A stretch of 52,560 nucleotides of DNA, from the NCBI RefSeq assembly GCF_000261685.1, contig NZ_AJQE01000339.1:1-52560 (forward strand), read 5' to 3'. A model generated the notes under the pieces. It did not search any database. It was not told where the DNA came from and saw only the letters and a list, made by a program, of their open reading frames with translations. Below, one piece after another: positions 26,270 to 34,566 of this stretch (the stretch's first letter is position 1; each line of letters begins with the position of its first letter). A program made the translations under genes and the position numbers. This DNA comes from Bradyrhizobium genomosp. I (2014) (GTDB taxonomy: Bacteria > Pseudomonadota > Alphaproteobacteria > Rhizobiales > Xanthobacteraceae).

Positions 26270-28987
26270 TCACGTGCCCGGCTGCGGCGCGGCCGGCGGC
26301 GGCGTAACCTGCCGCCGGAACAGGATGCGCTGGTACAGCCAGCCGATCGCGACCAGCACGACGCCGAGGCACATGAACGAGAGCGCGCGGTAGACGCCCG
26401 TCAGCGTCGACATGTCGATGACGAAGGCCTTGAGGATCGTCAGCGCGATGACGGCGGCAGACGCCAGCCGCGCCCGTTCAGAGTTGACGAGGATGCCGAT
26501 GCCGAGCAGCGCCACGCCAAAGCCGAGCCAGCCGATCGAATAGGTATATTGCTCGGCGCCCGTGGTCGGTCCGGTGGACAGGATCGGCCCGTGATAGAAG
26601 CGGCGGACCTCCAGCGTGACATAAGCGAGCGCGAACACGAGTGCGCCGCCCGCAATCGTGTTGGCGTAGACCTTGCCACGCTCGCCGACCACCGCATAGG
26701 ACAGCAGCAGCATGAGCACGGCCGGCAGCGCGTAGCCCAGCAGCAGCAGATTGAAGACGGCGCCGCCGACGTCGATGCGCCACATCAGCGGATTCTCCAG
26801 GATCAGCAGACCGAACACGCTGATGAGCCCGGCAATCGTCGTCAGCACGACCGCGCCGACATTGTGCACGATGCTGCGGCTCCGCAGCCGCAAGCGCTCG
26901 AGCCCGATGGCCATCGCCAGCGCGACACATGCTTGCAGCGCGAATTCGAGCAGCGAGGGGGGCGCCGTCATGCTGCCGCCGGTCGCAAAGTGCCGGATCT
27001 CCATGAAGGCGAGCAGGGCAGTGAACAGGATCGCGGCGGTCTCGACCGTGCGCAGCGGCGCATCGTCGGTGCGGCGGCGCAGAAAGATGCTCGCGGCCCA
27101 GAATGAGGCCGCCGGCAGGCCGTAGCCCCAGAGCAGCCAATTGAAGATCGGCGTGGTGCCGACGGCATCGCCGACGATGCGAGGGTCATAGGCGATGCGC
27201 GCGGTGACGAGGCCGGCGAAGATCGCGGCGAGCCAGCGCAGGAACGGAATCGGCCGCTGCATCGAGATCCAGGCGGTGCCGAGCGACATCAGCGCCAGCG
27301 CGATCGTCAGCCAGCCCTTCTCCAGTGCGAAGGTGAGCGCCAGCGCCAGCGCGCCGAGCGTGCCGGTCGCGAACAGGGCGGTGGAGATCGCGATGCCCGG
27401 CCGCGGCTCGCGGCGCGTGAGCGCTTCGGTCGCAGCGCCGAAGGCCGCGGCGAGCAGCACCGCGAGGATTGCAAACGGGATCGAGCGGTCGAGATGGGCG
27501 ATACGCGCGTAGAGCGCGACCAGGATCGCAATCGGCGTGGCGACGCCCGCCGCCGACCACACCACCGGAATGATCGCCGAATTCGAGCGGCCCTGCGCGA
27601 GGAAGCCCGCGATACCGAAGCCGGCGGCGAAGATCGCGGCCGTCACCAGATGCAGCGTCACGGAGCTGTCGGTCGCGACAGGACCGATTCCGGCGATGGG
27701 GCCGCCCGGCAGCACCAGCATGTCCGGATTGGCGCGCACCGCCCATTCGGCGAACACGATGAAAACCGCCGCCGCAGCGGCACCGAGCGCGCCGGTGGCT
27801 GCCGGCGCGCGCCAGGCGACGAGCAGCGTGCCGCCGACCAGCAGCGTAAACGCGATCAGCGCCAGATCCGCATGCGTGCTCGACAGCACGATCAGCATCG
27901 CGCCGAACAGATAGGCGCCGAGCGAGCCCGATGAGATCGGCTCGATCTCGCCGTCCTCGATTGCAGGTCCGAACATGAAGCCGCAGACGACGAGGAGCGC
28001 GGCCAGCGCGAAGCCCGCGATGACATGGAAGGCGTGCGGCGCGACCTGCAGATCGCCTGCGTCCAGACCCGGGAAGAGCCAGAGCACGGCGAAGACGATC
28101 GTCGTCACCGCAAGCCAGCGCCACAGCCGGATGCGGGCGAGGCCGAAGCTCGCGGCGGAGACGACGGCGAGATAGACGTAGAGCGCCCAATAGTCCGGCT
28201 TGCCGCTGGAGACGAGAACCGGCGTCACGAAGGCGCCGACCACGCCGAGGCCGGCGAGCGCGGGTCCGTGCAGCAGCGCGGCCGCGAGCGTGCACATGGC
28301 CACGATGCCGAGCAGCACGAAGGCCGTGGCGGGCACCAGGAAGCCGTAGAGCGCATAGGCGGCATAGATGGTGGCGAACGCCACCGCCGTTCCGGCCGCG
28401 GTGAGGATCGCGGGGATGTTGGCGATCGGCAGCGCCGCGATGTTGGAGATGCTTTCCTTGCGCCGGGTCCATTCGCCGGCGCCAAGCAGCGCAGCGGCGA
28501 ATAGGCCGCCCAGGAATACGCGCACGCCCGGGCCGAGCAGGCCGGCCTCGATCGAATAGCGCACCATGAAGAAGCCGCCGAGCGCCAGCGCAAGGCCGCC
28601 GATCCACACCACCCAGCGCGTACCGAGCCGTTCCTCGAAGCCAGGTTCGCGAATATCGGGTGCGGGCGCCGGCAGCGGCGGCGGGGCATCGGCCTGCGGG
28701 CTCGTTGCAAGCGGGGGCGGCGAAAGCTCTTCGGTGACGAGCGGAGGCGGCGCCGTTTCGGCCTCGGGCGCCAGCGGCGGCGGCTCGCTGGCAGCCGTTG
28801 CGGGGGCTTCAGCCTGCACTTGTGCGGGCAGCGGCGGCGGCTGGATCGGCCGTTGCGCGTAGAGCATCTCTTCGAGCGCGTTCAGTCGCCGGCGCAGCTC
28901 GGCTGCCTGGCTGGAGGCCTTGATGGCGATCAGGAATGCGGTGATCGCAATGATCAACGCAAAGACGTCAAACGGGCCGTCGAACAT
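26270..28987 (-). CDS. DUF2339 giant membrane protein
   Basis: A 905-residue polytopic inner-membrane protein of the DUF2339 family. A first helix is at 8-24 (VFALIIAITAFLIAIKA), followed by a short coiled segment (AAELRRRLNALEEMLYAQ). Residues 48-110 are a Pro/Ala linker with repeated PPPL units. The body begins FEERLGTRWVVWIGGLALALGGFFM, the family hallmark, and then has more than twenty hydrophobic spans with few charged loops. Function is unknown; related proteins have been linked to cell-envelope or stress phenotypes but not proven. GGAGG lies 5 nt before the ATG. It converges on the chemoreceptor gene with a 3-nt gap. Confidence 0.9.
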   Translation of the reverse strand: MFDGPFDVFALIIAITAFLIAIKASSQAAELRRRLNALEEMLYAQRPIQPPPLPAQVQAEAPATAASEPPPLAPEAETAPPPLVTEELSPPPLATSPQADAPPPLPAPAPDIREPGFEERLGTRWVVWIGGLALALGGFFMVRYSIEAGLLGPGVRVFLGGLFAAALLGAGEWTRRKESISNIAALPIANIPAILTAAGTAVAFATIYAAYALYGFLVPATAFVLLGIVAMCTLAAALLHGPALAGLGVVGAFVTPVLVSSGKPDYWALYVYLAVVSAASFGLARIRLWRWLAVTTIVFAVLWLFPGLDAGDLQVAPHAFHVIAGFALAALLVVCGFMFGPAIEDGEIEPISSGSLGAYLFGAMLIVLSSTHADLALIAFTLLVGGTLLVAWRAPAATGALGAAAAAVFIVFAEWAVRANPDMLVLPGGPIAGIGPVATDSSVTLHLVTAAIFAAGFGIAGFLAQGRSNSAIIPVVWSAAGVATPIAILVALYARIAHLDRSIPFAILAVLLAAAFGAATEALTRREPRPGIAISTALFATGTLGALALALTFALEKGWLTIALALMSLGTAWISMQRPIPFLRWLAAIFAGLVTARIAYDPRIVGDAVGTTPIFNWLLWGYGLPAASFWAASIFLRRRTDDAPLRTVETAAILFTALLAFMEIRHFATGGSMTAPPSLLEFALQACVALAMAIGLERLRLRSRSIVHNVGAVVLTTIAGLISVFGLLILENPLMWRIDVGGAVFNLLLLGYALPAVLMLLLSYAVVGERGKVYANTIAGGALVFALAYVTLEVRRFYHGPILSTGPTTGAEQYTYSIGWLGFGVALLGIGILVNSERARLASAAVIALTILKAFVIDMSTLTGVYRALSFMCLGVVLVAIGWLYQRILFRRQVTPPPAAPQPGT

Positions 28988-29033
28988 GAAGCCTCCAGGC
29001 GATCGGCAGGCAGGAGCCGATCACGCAAATGGT

Positions 29034-30002
29034 CTAGCGCCGGGAGCGTACGCGCAAGCCCGGCGCGGGCCGCTCCTGGAGCACGTCGCGGCGGAAGCGA
29101 TAGAGCGCCGCCGGCCGCCCGCCCGTCTGTGTCGACATGACCCCGGTCGGTTCGACCAGCGCTTCCATTTCGACCAGGCGGCGGAAATTCTGCTTGTGCA
29201 GATGTCGGCCGGAGATCGCCTCCACCGTATGCTGCAGTTCGGTAAGTGTGAATTCAGCTGGCAAAAGTTCAAAGACGACAGGGCGATACTTCAGCTTTGC
29301 ACGCAGCCGCGCGATGGCCGTGGCGAGAATCCGGCGATGGTCGAACCGCATCGAGGTCCCGAGCGGGGGAAGCATCTTGCGCGCTAATGCCGCAGGGCGG
29401 CCATCGCGGCGCGCCTCCTCGATCAGCCCGGCCTCGTACAGCAGCTCGTAGCGGTCGAGCACGCGCTCCTCGTCCCAGGGCGCGCCGTCGAGACCGAAAT
29501 AGAACCGCACGCGATCCCTCCGCGGCAGCGCGCGCGTCGTCTCCGGCGTCTCCTCCTCGGCCCACTTCGTCAGCGCGGGGATGATGTCGCGGGCGATGAT
29601 CGCCGGCGGTTCCTCGCGCCAGTCTTCCCAGGGAAAGAAGCGGTACCATGGCGCGAAGCTCGCCGCGTTTGCTGCGAGTTCGCCGTCCACAGGGCGCGTC
29701 AGTGCGAGATAGCCGATCGAGACCATATGCGCGCCGGTGTCGCCGGCCTCGGCATGGCGCCCGCGATCGCCGAAGGTGTAGAGCTGCTCGACATAGCCGA
29801 GCCGCAGGCCCGCCTGTTGCTCGACCCAGGCGCGCAGGCCGATCTCGAAGGTACGATGGCTCACCGCATCGAAGGGGCCGAACGGCAGGCCGGCAAGCCC
29901 GTCAGCACCGCGTGCGGTCAGGATCAGCGGCTCGTGGTTCTCGATCGCGACGATTGCGGCGGTGAGGCCGATCTCGATCGGTGTCAGCTGCGTCTCGCTC
30001 AT
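29034..30002 (-). CDS. nadQ: NAD biosynthesis regulator, NadQ family
   Basis: A 322-residue regulator of the NadQ type (COG4111). The N-terminal half looks like a catalytically dead Nudix domain: LTAAIVAIENHEPLILTARG and LPFGPFDAVSHRTFEIGLRAWVEQQAGL, without the REUXEEXGU residues. The C-terminal part (LLPAEFTLTELQHTVEAISG through HKQNFRRLVEMEALVEPTG) is a winged helix like that of NrtR proteins. Members sense NAD metabolites and repress nadABC in Rhizobiales. The two dyads before nadA in this window are its probable sites. No such dyad lies before this gene, so I see no sign of autoregulation. Identification is from memory of family features. Confidence 0.8.
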   Translation of the reverse strand: MSETQLTPIEIGLTAAIVAIENHEPLILTARGADGLAGLPFGPFDAVSHRTFEIGLRAWVEQQAGLRLGYVEQLYTFGDRGRHAEAGDTGAHMVSIGYLALTRPVDGELAANAASFAPWYRFFPWEDWREEPPAIIARDIIPALTKWAEEETPETTRALPRRDRVRFYFGLDGAPWDEERVLDRYELLYEAGLIEEARRDGRPAALARKMLPPLGTSMRFDHRRILATAIARLRAKLKYRPVVFELLPAEFTLTELQHTVEAISGRHLHKQNFRRLVEMEALVEPTGVMSTQTGGRPAALYRFRRDVLQERPAPGLRVRSRR

Positions 30003-30033
30003 GCGATGATGATCGCAGGTGTTGCCACAAACT

Positions 30034-30120
30034 CGTCCTGCCCGGGCTTGTCCCGGGCATCCACGCTCTGCGTCCCCTTGGAAAGTTCGTGGATGGCCGG
30101 GACAAGCCCGGCCATGACGG
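30034..30120. repeat. palindromic repeat (GGGCTTGTCCCGGGC family), copy 2
   Basis: CTGCCCGGGCTTGTCCCGGG and ATGGCCGGGACAAGCCCGGC face each other, with inner ATCCACG and CGTGGAT. It is the same family as 7374-7457. It lies between the tyrosine phosphatase and NadQ genes. Confidence 0.8.
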
Positions 30121-30147
30121 CAGCACCTCTATTGTGGCGCACAGCTC

Positions 30148-30654
30148 TCATTCGAGCTCGATCACGAAGGGCCGGCCTTCCACCATCATCGCGCCGGGGC
30201 CGATCTCGTCGAGCGCGCGCAGCATGCGGCCGTTGCGCCCGAGTGCACGATCGGCGAGGCTGACGATGCGCCGGTTCGGCGAGGCGATCGGCGAGGCCGC
30301 GCGGATCTTGCGCGCAATCTCGATCTCGTCGCGATTCGGATTGAGCGCGCAGACGGCCGCGAACGCGCTTGCAGTGGAGCGGCTGATGCCGGCATAACAA
30401 TGCACCACCAGCGGGGCGCTACGGTCCCAGCCGCGCACGAAGTTCAGCACCTGCTCGATATGCCTCTCCGATGGTGCGACGAAACCGTCCATCTCCTCGG
30501 TGATGTCATCCATCGACACCTTGAGGTGGTTGGCGGGGAGCACCGACACCGGACGTGCCACCTGCTCGACATTGGCCATCACGGTCAACACATGGCTGGC
30601 GCCTGTGGTGCGGACCGTCTCGGGAAGCGCGGCGAGGGAACAGACGTGGATCAT
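30148..30654 (-). CDS. tyrosine/dual-specificity protein phosphatase
   Basis: A 168-residue phosphatase. The P-loop HCYAGISRS gives C86 as nucleophile and R92 for phosphate binding (CX5R). D50 in the preceding loop (VSMDDITEEMDGFV) is a plausible general acid. The length and layout fit the small bacterial group of dual-specificity phosphatases; proteins, inositol phosphates or other phosphoesters are all possible substrates. It is upstream of nadQ on the same strand, separated by a palindromic repeat of about 90 bp. No signal peptide is visible. Confidence 0.85.
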   Translation of the reverse strand: MIHVCSLAALPETVRTTGASHVLTVMANVEQVARPVSVLPANHLKVSMDDITEEMDGFVAPSERHIEQVLNFVRGWDRSAPLVVHCYAGISRSTASAFAAVCALNPNRDEIEIARKIRAASPIASPNRRIVSLADRALGRNGRMLRALDEIGPGAMMVEGRPFVIELE

Positions 30655-30705
30655 GGCGGACCTTTTTGTTGATTATAGCGGCGGCCGCAAGGTGGGCAAA
30701 GCTAC

Positions 30706-30838
30706 CACTTCGTCGTCCTGGACAAGCGAAGCGCAGATCCGGGCCTATAACGACAGAATCGGGTTCTGCGAAGACACATGCTGCCAGCTTTTGCGCTACA
30801 ACCACTTCCTGGGCCCCGCCTTCGCGGGGACAACGGCG
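30706..30838. repeat. degenerate palindromic repeat (GTCGTCC family)
   Basis: GTCGTCCTGGACAAGCGAAG and GCGCAGATCCGGGCCTATAAC begin the element, and CCCCGCCTTCGCGGGGACAA ends it. The first part is related, in opposite orientation, to the element at 19163-19329. It fills the gap between the phosphatase and HD hydrolase genes. Confidence 0.6.
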
Positions 30839-30868
30839 GAGCGATAACCACGATCAATCCGAACAACG

Positions 30869-31480
30869 CTACGCAAAGACGGCGCCAAACCGCTCGAGAA
30901 ACTGCTTCTCGGCCCGTGCCGCCGTCCAGGGCGTCAGGTAGTCGCGCCGGACGCTGTCGGACAGGCCGGGATCCTTGCCGAACAGGCGCTTGGCTTCGCT
31001 CTCGCTGAAGCCGGCGAGCTCGGTTGCCTCGAGGTAGGCCGCGCCGCGGTCGGCGGCCTTGATGGCTTGCGTGATCTCGTCAGGCAGCACCGGCGGCAGG
31101 CCGAAGCGGAGATGGATGGCGCCGAGCAGGCGTTTCTCGACCGCCTTGTAATGGCCGTCGAGCACGGCCTTGAACGGCGAGATCATGTCGCCGATCACAT
31201 ATTCGGGTGCGTCATGCAGCAGCGCGGCGAGGCGCACGCGCTGGTCGACGCGCGGCATCTCGTGCCGCAGCACGGTCTCCACCAGCAACGTGTGTTGCGC
31301 AACCGAGAAGATATGCGCGCCGATGGTCTGCCCGTTCCAGCGCGCGACGCGGGCAAGGCCGTGCGCGATGTCGGTGATCTCGATGTCGAGCGGGGAGGGA
31401 TCGAGCAGATCGAGCCGCCGGCCCGACAGCATGCGCTGCCAGGCGCGGGACTGCGCGTCGCGCGCGGTCTTCCCGGTCAT
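30869..31480 (-). CDS. HD domain hydrolase, YfbR-like
   Basis: A 203-residue HD-family phosphohydrolase. Metal ligands can be placed at H63 (SVAQHTLLVE), H89-D90 (LAALLHDAPEY) and a later Asp, with E93 and D98 in the same helix (APEYVIGDMISPFK). The spacing is like YfbR-type 5'-deoxynucleotidases, which trim dNMP pools; that activity is inferred. I start at MTGKTA, because the longer frame runs antisense-like through the tag gene. Its ATG overlaps the tag stop by 4 nt (ATGA). It is the last of ygfZ-tag-HD. Confidence 0.85.
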   Translation of the reverse strand: MTGKTARDAQSRAWQRMLSGRRLDLLDPSPLDIEITDIAHGLARVARWNGQTIGAHIFSVAQHTLLVETVLRHEMPRVDQRVRLAALLHDAPEYVIGDMISPFKAVLDGHYKAVEKRLLGAIHLRFGLPPVLPDEITQAIKAADRGAAYLEATELAGFSESEAKRLFGKDPGLSDSVRRDYLTPWTAARAEKQFLERFGAVFA

Positions 31481-32103
31481 TTGGCCTTGAGGCGCGGCTT
31501 GCGCTGCGCCTTGCCGCAGGTGGCGTGACAGTGGCAGTCGACGAGGTGGTCGTTGACCATGCCGGTCGCCTGCATGAAGGCATAGACGATGGTCGGGCCG
31601 ACGAATTTGAAGCCGCGCGAGGACAGCTCCTTGGAGATATGCACCGACAACGGCGTCGAGGCGGGCACGCTCGCGGTGGTCTTGAAATTGTTGACCTTGG
31701 GCTTGCCGCCCATGAAGTCCCACAGCAGCTTCGAGAAGCCCGGGCCCTTCTCCATGATGTCGAGATAGGATCTTGCGCTCAGGATCGCGCCGTCGATCTT
31801 GGCCTTGTTGCGCACGATGCCGGCATCGTTCATCAGCGCGTGCACCTTCCTGGGCGTATAGCGCGCGATCTTCTCCGGCTGGAAATCGTCGAAGGCTTTG
31901 CGAAAATTATCGCGCTTGCGCAGGATCGTGATCCAGGACAGCCCGGCCTGGAAACCGTCGAGCATCAACTTCTCGTACAGCGCGCGGTCGTCGTACTCCG
32001 GCACGCCCCATTCGGTGTCGTGATAGGCGACATAAAGCGGATCTTCGCCGGGCCAGGGGCAGCGTGTCTTTCCGTCGGGATGCAGGCGAGGGGCGCGGCT
32101 CAT
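31477..32103 (-). CDS. tag: DNA-3-methyladenine glycosylase I
   Basis: A 208-residue constitutive alkyl-base glycosylase that removes 3-methyladenine from DNA. The N-terminus has RCPWPGEDPLYVAYHDTEWG (C15 and H28 as zinc ligands). LYEKLMLDGFQAGLSWITIL follows. The C-terminal zinc motif is HLVDCHCH. The body holds AFMQATGMVNDHLVDC as expected. The basic tail RKPRLKAK may bind DNA. It overlaps ygfZ and the HD gene by 4 nt on each side, so all three are probably translated as one coupled set. Confidence 0.95.
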   Translation of the reverse strand: MSRAPRLHPDGKTRCPWPGEDPLYVAYHDTEWGVPEYDDRALYEKLMLDGFQAGLSWITILRKRDNFRKAFDDFQPEKIARYTPRKVHALMNDAGIVRNKAKIDGAILSARSYLDIMEKGPGFSKLLWDFMGGKPKVNNFKTTASVPASTPLSVHISKELSSRGFKFVGPTIVYAFMQATGMVNDHLVDCHCHATCGKAQRKPRLKAK

Positions 32104-32981
32104 GGGGTGGGGTGCTTGGCTGGAATTCGAACGACGTCTGGTTCAGCGAGCGTCAGAGGCAGCCCACCAGCGGTGAGCGGCTGGCCCGCGTCGAGCGCTT
32201 CGGCAACGCGGTCGATGCGCACCAGCGCAATGCCCTTGCCGCCGGCGGTCGAGCCGATCGTGCCGACCGGCTTGTCGCCGGCAAGAATGGTCGCGCCCGG
32301 TTCGGGTGAAGCACCGTCGAGCAGCACCTTCACGCTGCGGGTGCGTGCAGTGCCGCGATGCTGCATGCGCGAGACGACCTCCTGACCGACATAGCAGCCC
32401 TTGTCGAAATCGACGCCGGCAAGGCGGTCCATGTTGGTCTCGTGCGGGAACGCATCGCTGTACATGAAGTCGAGCCCGCCGCGGGGCACGCCGAGCGCGA
32501 TGCGGTGCGCCTCGTATTCGGCCGCATCGACCAGCTCGGCACCGATCAGGTCTGACAGCTTCTGCTTGAGATTTTCCGGGACCAGGATGCGGTAGCCGAG
32601 CCCGTCATTCCGCGGATCGGCGAAGGCGAGGTCCGGCTGGGCCGCGGGCTGGCCGTCCCAGGCCGCGAGCACGCCGAGATCGTCGGAAAGGTTGTCCACC
32701 GTGACCTTGGCGCGAAGCTTGTAGAATTTGAGCTTGGTGGCGAGGCTATCTGCCAGCGCTTTCGGGCAGTCGATCAGGAACCCGCCGCCGTGACCCGCGG
32801 GCGCTTCCGTGATCAGGAAATCCGCGATGATCTTGCCCTGCGGCGTCAGCAGCGCGCCGAATCGGCCCAGGCCCGGTTTCAGCCTGTCGACGTCCGTCGT
32901 GATGAGGCCGTTGAGGAAGTTGCGCGCATCCTCGCCCGCGACCTTGACCACACCCCGGTCGGGAAGAAACGCCGATTTCAT
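32100..32981 (-). CDS. ygfZ: folate-binding protein YgfZ
   Basis: A 293-residue YgfZ-type protein, related to GcvT, needed for maturation or repair of some Fe-S enzymes and for tRNA thio-modification. The signature KGCYVGQEVVSR is exact, with the conserved cysteine. RGALLTPQGK-like RFGALLTPQGKIIADFLI sits near residue 40. It begins MKSAFLPDRGVV; the 15 codons upstream are not family-like. Divergent from the dihydroorotase-like gene across 100 nt. It leads the overlapping ygfZ-tag-HD set. Confidence 0.93.
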   Translation of the reverse strand: MKSAFLPDRGVVKVAGEDARNFLNGLITTDVDRLKPGLGRFGALLTPQGKIIADFLITEAPAGHGGGFLIDCPKALADSLATKLKFYKLRAKVTVDNLSDDLGVLAAWDGQPAAQPDLAFADPRNDGLGYRILVPENLKQKLSDLIGAELVDAAEYEAHRIALGVPRGGLDFMYSDAFPHETNMDRLAGVDFDKGCYVGQEVVSRMQHRGTARTRSVKVLLDGASPEPGATILAGDKPVGTIGSTAGGKGIALVRIDRVAEALDAGQPLTAGGLPLTLAEPDVVRIPAKHPTP

Positions 32982-33082
32982 GCGAAAATCTCTTGCGACA
33001 TGTTGCTCCGGAACGTAAGCCCGCAACGCATAAACGACAAGACCTCGAGCCCTGCGCTTGGGGATGATAGAGGCCTTCAGCC

Positions 33083-34417
33083 ATGACCCAGCGTTTCGAT
33101 GTGATCCTCAAGGGCGGCACCGTGGTCAACCAGGACGGCGAGGGTGTTCGCGATATCGGCATCACCCGCGGGCGCATCGCCGAGCTGGGTCCGCTGTCGC
33201 AGGCTGCCGCCGCAGAGGTGATCGACTGCAAGGGCCTTCACATTCTGCCCGGCGTGATGGACACGCAGGTGCATTTCCGCGAGCCCGGGCTGGAGCACAA
33301 GGAAGACCTCGAGACCGGCTCTCGCAGCGCCGCGATGGGCGGCGTCACCGCCGTATTCGAAATGCCGAACACCGCGCCGCTGACGGTGACGGAGGCCGAA
33401 TTCACCGACAAGGTGAAGCGGGCCCATCACCGCATGCATTGCGATTTCGCCTTCTTCATCGGCGGCACCCGCGAGAACGTGCAGGACCTGCCGGTGCTGG
33501 AGCGCGCGCTCGGCTGTGCCGGCGTCAAGGTGTTCATCGGCTCCTCGACCGGCGCGCTTCTGGTGGAGGACGACGAAAGCCTGCGCCGCATCTTCCAGGT
33601 GATCCGCCGCCGTGCGGCTTTCCACGCCGAGGACGAGTATCGCCTCAACGAGCGCAAATCGCAGCGCATCGAGGGCGATGCGCGCTCGCATCCGGTCTGG
33701 CGCGACGAGACCGCGGCGCTGATGGCGACCCAGCGTCTCGTCAAGCTCGCGCACGAGACGGGCAAGCGCATTCACGTGCTGCACATCTCGACCAAGGAAG
33801 AGATCGAGTTCCTGCGCGATCACAAGGATGTCGCCTCCTGCGAGGCGACGCCGCATCATCTCACGCTGGTGGCGCCCGAATGCTACGAGCGGCTCGGGAC
33901 GCTCGCGCAGATGAACCCGCCGGTGCGCGGCGCCGATCACCGTGCCGGCATCTGGCGCGGCATCGAGCAGGGCATCATCGACGTGCTCGGCTCCGATCAC
34001 GCCCCGCATACGCTCGAGGAGAAGTCGAAGACCTATCCGGCCTCGCCCTCCGGTATGACCGGCGTGCAGACGCTGGTGCCGATCATGCTCGATCACGTCA
34101 ACGCCGGCCGGCTGTCGCTGGCGAGGTTCGTCGACCTCACCAGCGCCGGTCCCGCACGCCTCTACAACATCGCCTGCAAGGGGCGAATCGCCGCCGGCTA
34201 CGACGCCGATTTCACCATCGTCGATTTGAAGCGCAGCGAGACCATCACCAACGAATGGATCACGTCCAAAGCCGGCTGGACTCCCTATGACGGCGTGCGC
34301 GTGACGGGCTGGCCCGTCGGCACCTTCATCCGCGGCCGCCGCGTGATGTGGCAGGGCGAGCTCGTGACGCCGGCGCAGGGCGAGCCGGTGCGGTTTTTGG
34401 AGACGCTGAAGCAGTAG
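33083..34417 (+). CDS. dihydroorotase-family amidohydrolase
   Basis: A 444-residue cyclic amidohydrolase. DTQVHFREPGLEHKEDLETG (from residue 60) is the first metal-site strand, VLHIST and TPHHLTL supply further ligands, and VLGSDHAPHTLEEK gives the catalytic Asp. The classical HxH is QxH here: Q62 instead of His, H64 kept. Rhizobiales proteins of this type carry Q by my recollection, so it is probably a clade feature, not a mutation. The standard pyrC usually sits beside pyrB in this genus, and pyrB is not in this window, so this copy may have another ring substrate. No operon partner. Confidence 0.85.
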   Translation: MTQRFDVILKGGTVVNQDGEGVRDIGITRGRIAELGPLSQAAAAEVIDCKGLHILPGVMDTQVHFREPGLEHKEDLETGSRSAAMGGVTAVFEMPNTAPLTVTEAEFTDKVKRAHHRMHCDFAFFIGGTRENVQDLPVLERALGCAGVKVFIGSSTGALLVEDDESLRRIFQVIRRRAAFHAEDEYRLNERKSQRIEGDARSHPVWRDETAALMATQRLVKLAHETGKRIHVLHISTKEEIEFLRDHKDVASCEATPHHLTLVAPECYERLGTLAQMNPPVRGADHRAGIWRGIEQGIIDVLGSDHAPHTLEEKSKTYPASPSGMTGVQTLVPIMLDHVNAGRLSLARFVDLTSAGPARLYNIACKGRIAAGYDADFTIVDLKRSETITNEWITSKAGWTPYDGVRVTGWPVGTFIRGRRVMWQGELVTPAQGEPVRFLETLKQ

Positions 34418-34448
34418 GCTTTTCCGTCGGGGACGAACGCACCATCCC

Positions 34449-34528
34449 CGTCATTGCGAGCGCAGCGAAGCAATCCAGTCTGTCGCCGCGGAAAGATTCT
34501 GGATTGCTTCGCTACGCTCGCAATGACG
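34449..34528. repeat. palindromic repeat (GCAATGACGG family), full copy
   Basis: CGTCATTGCGAGCGCAGCGA at the left and TCGCTACGCTCGCAATGACG at the right are near-perfect complements, with CAATCCAG and CTGGATTG inside. It is the cleanest copy of this family in the window. Confidence 0.8.
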
Positions 34529-34566
34529 TGGGGAGGGGTCTTCCTCTCGAACGGGAGTGCAGTCCG

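Noticed and set aside
27186..28607. 473-residue open frame on the minus strand
   Set aside because: Same strand but different frame from the DUF2339 gene; Arg-rich and without motifs.
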